From contig JAOXYB010037973.1 in assembly GCA_028565635.1 (NCBI GenBank), forward strand, positions 1 to 13,469: DNA of 13,469 nt, in the 5' to 3' direction. Under the pieces are notes generated by a model that did not search any database, was not told the DNA's origin, and worked only from the letters and a program-made list of their open reading frames with translations. This DNA is from Phoronis ovalis (taxonomy: Eukaryota > Phoronida > Phoronidae). The position numbers and the translations under genes were made by a program. Below are positions 11,871 to 13,469 of this stretch, one piece after another. Within the stretch, counting starts at the first letter, position 1, and each line of letters opens with the position of its first letter.

Positions 11871-11876
11871 ATTAAA
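11871..11876 (+). terminator. ATTAAA poly(A) signal candidate (proximal)
   Basis: ATTAAA is followed by T/GT-rich sequence (GATGTCCTGTTTCGTTTGAC and later TTTGGTGTTGAG), which fits a cleavage site with a downstream element. It lies 466 nt after the TMED2 stop. Confidence 0.45.
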
Positions 11877-12264
11877 TGATGTCCTGTTTCGTTTGACTTC
11901 CTATGTTTTCGCTTATGACTTGTTTCTGTTTGGTGTTGAGATTGGTGGGAGGTGTAAATAATTGTAAAATTCTGTGTGTTTTGGTACGGTGTTATGTAAA
12001 CTTAATTCAGCCCATAGTAGAAGTAACAGCCAAAAAAAGGTACAAAGGTCTTGTAAATTTACCTTATTAGCACTAGAAAATAGTACCATTCACATGTTTC
12101 ACAATAACATGATAGTAGGGTAGATAGTGATTGAGAATTTTGTACCAGTCTGTAATTATACCAAAACTGTAATACTTAAAAATACAAATCATCTTTTAAC
12201 ATGTCTTGTCTATTTCAATGTTCAATTACAACTTTCCCAAGGTGCATGAACAGTGGTCAAAATA

Positions 12265-12274
12265 TCTCGCGAGG
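12265..12274. promoter_or_regulatory. TCTCGCGAGG, CGCG-promoter-type palindrome
   Basis: Nine of ten bases match TCTCGCGAGA, the CpG-containing motif bound by BANP at housekeeping promoters of animals. CpG is scarce in the surroundings. It lies about 600 bp upstream of the candidate DDX55 start, so a link to that promoter is speculative. Confidence 0.25.
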
Positions 12275-12576
12275 AGCAAAGACCTAGCATGTACCAGGGC
12301 ATGTAACACTACATCTATGAATATATAATCGTTTCCAATAACCGTAACGGTTAGAATAGTAATAGATTATACTATACTAATAGGCAATTGAACTGGTCAC
12401 AGTCGCTATGATATCGAAAGAATTGGATATATGTTAAGGTAGTCTCTGGCTTTTGACGTTCCGCGTCTCATTAACTGGTTTCAAAGTTGCGGTTTGCTTT
12501 CAATCGGTGTGTTCGGATGTTGTGTGCAGGCAACCGTTAGTTTGATGTTATAATGCATGTTATAACGAGAAGCCAA

Positions 12577-12582
12577 AATAAA
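12577..12582 (+). terminator. AATAAA poly(A) signal candidate (distal)
   Basis: Canonical AATAAA in GCCAAAATAAAGTG is followed by a T-rich stretch (ATATTTTTCGTTTC). It is the only canonical plus-strand hexamer I noticed between the TMED2 stop and the next candidate gene. Confidence 0.4.
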
Positions 12583-12721
12583 GTGAATATTATATTTTTC
12601 GTTTCTACTTCCACCTTCTTGCTAAATACCACTTCATGCGAGATTGTACATTCCAAAGCTAAAATTATTTGCATAAAATATTAACATCCTGGTGTATCAT
12701 TTTCCTTTGTATACATTGAAT

Positions 12722-12735
12722 CCACCAGAGGTCGC
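12722..12735 (+). promoter_or_regulatory. CTCF-like motif (one mismatch)
   Basis: CCACCAGAGGTCGC matches the bilaterian CTCF consensus CCASYAGRKGGCRS at every position except one (T for G at position 11). It lies between the end of TMED2 and the next candidate gene, where an insulator would make sense. If the organism is not bilaterian, CTCF is not expected. Confidence 0.25.
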
Positions 12736-12876
12736 GGTCATCCAGTTTGTCGTTTCTCTGCTGTCAGATATCACATTGACGACGAGGATTTTTGTTGTTT
12801 CGACTTACAGTTTGAACTTTTACTGTTACTATATGTTAAGCGAAGTGAGCTAGTTTCCAGGGCAGGTGATAGGGTT

Positions 12877-12903
12877 ATGGATTTGAGTGCACCATCAGCA
12901 TGG
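12877..12903 (+). CDS. DDX55: Candidate first coding exon of DDX55 (very short, tentative)
   Basis: ATG at 12877 (G at -3 and +4) opens nine codons, MDLSAPSAW, followed directly by a donor-like TGG|GTAACT at 12904. In human the gene immediately downstream of TMED2, on the same strand, is the DEAD-box RNA helicase DDX55. As I recall, its protein also starts with a short variable segment ending in Trp just before the conserved region (MEHVTEGSW). The call rests on synteny, the Trp and the donor. The helicase motifs would lie in later exons beyond the right edge and none is visible. Without splicing the frame stops within 30 codons. Confidence 0.3.
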
Positions 12904-13469
12904 GTAACTTGCACGTACGCTCAGAATTTTTCCGTCTCGCAATCCGGCGGTAGCTATCATACAACATTTAATGCACGATTAACTTAAAATTTACTATTTT
13001 TAATAAAAGTACAAAGATTCTACACGTACAATAATTTAGTTTATTTAAATGAAAACTGCTAAATCGTCTTTTTGCACGTTCATGCTTATGATATGTGTAG
13101 TTTAGCCCCTTGATAAAAAACCAACAGAGCGCATTTGGAATAACAGTTTTTTCTTGCATGAGTTTTGAAGCTCTTGTCAAGAGAAGAAAATATTTATGGG
13201 TTGGCTTGAACTTGATTTTTGTCCGGATCAAGTGATCTGTGACGATGCATTGCAATATCAGTTTTGGCCTCATTGACTGGTTTAATTGTCAGATGTCGCG
13301 AGGCGTATTCGGATGTAAATTGCAATTGTTTCAGAAACGTAACGATTGAAAGGGCCATGCACCTTTCTCTTCCTGTATGGTAGCGGCTCATCAATACAAT
13401 TGGCAATAGCCATATGGGACCATATGCGCCAGCTGAGGGTTAAAAACATCTCTGCGTATACGCGTATAT
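12904..13469. other. Right-edge region, no recognisable gene
   Basis: The open frames on the minus strand (13273-12968 and 13406-13194) overlap one another and show no domain, signal or splice-supported continuation. Small palindromes are present (CATATGGGACCATATG at 13411, GCGTATACGC at 13454). If DDX55 starts at 12877, this is its first intron. Confidence 0.45.

Larger units (their letters stand above)
11406..12600 (+). other. Probable TMED2 3' UTR and downstream flank
   Basis: No coding sequence follows the TMED2 stop. Candidate poly(A) signals are ATTAAA at 11871 and AATAAA at 12577, so the UTR is either about 0.5 kb or about 1.2 kb. A short GT repeat lies near 11733. The real end cannot be decided from sequence. 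Confidence 0.6.

Noticed and set aside
12968-13406. Two overlapping minus-strand open frames at the right edge
   Set aside because: They overlap in different frames, lack any domain or splice evidence, and fit chance open frames.

Overview
This is animal (metazoan) nuclear DNA: AT-rich, with short protein-coding exons separated by GT...AG introns, small DNA-transposon relics and simple repeats. Nothing prokaryotic is present. The proteins are well conserved, but the sequence does not fix the phylum. A marine invertebrate (for example a mollusc, annelid, cnidarian or invertebrate deuterostome) is the best guess, and that is inference.

Layout. On the minus strand, positions 7848 down to 789 hold five exons of a RILP-like gene (RILPL1-type Rab effector/ciliary adaptor). 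They encode the N-terminal RH1 domain and the following coiled coil; the RH2 (phospho-Rab binding) exons are not visible and probably lie beyond the left edge. On the plus strand, 8234-11405 holds a complete four-exon TMED2 gene (p24-beta cargo receptor of COPI/COPII vesicles, 203 aa) with a probably long 3' UTR. The two genes are head to head, with 385 bp between their start codons. That interval is a likely bidirectional promoter with a perfect CRE palindrome, an AGAGGGCGCTG core, an ACGTGG element and a TATA-like box. Downstream, at 12877-12903, a tiny candidate first exon may belong to DDX55, the gene next to TMED2 in human; this is tentative.

The most interesting observation is in the RILPL gene. 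Its exons at 1277-1065 and 1001-789 (minus) are tandem duplicates. Both are exactly 213 nt, phase 0 at both ends, align without a gap over 71 codons, end in Pro followed by GTAAG, and are separated by only 63 nt. This is the architecture of mutually exclusive alternative exons and would give two versions of the coiled coil just before RH2. The second copy can also read through to a nearby stop followed by an AATAAA signal, which would give an isoform without RH2.

Other structure: a 688-bp non-autonomous Tc1/mariner-like element (TA target site, 20-bp perfect inverted ends, internal GGGGGCGATTATTA-type repeats) in TMED2 intron 3; a ~100-nt near-perfect foldback in TMED2 intron 1; a 22-bp tandem duplication in RILPL intron 3; a short TAGA microsatellite; and several small hairpins. 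The large introns otherwise look like unremarkable AT-rich DNA. The two genes share a promoter region and both act in membrane traffic, but nothing in the sequence shows that their proteins act together.
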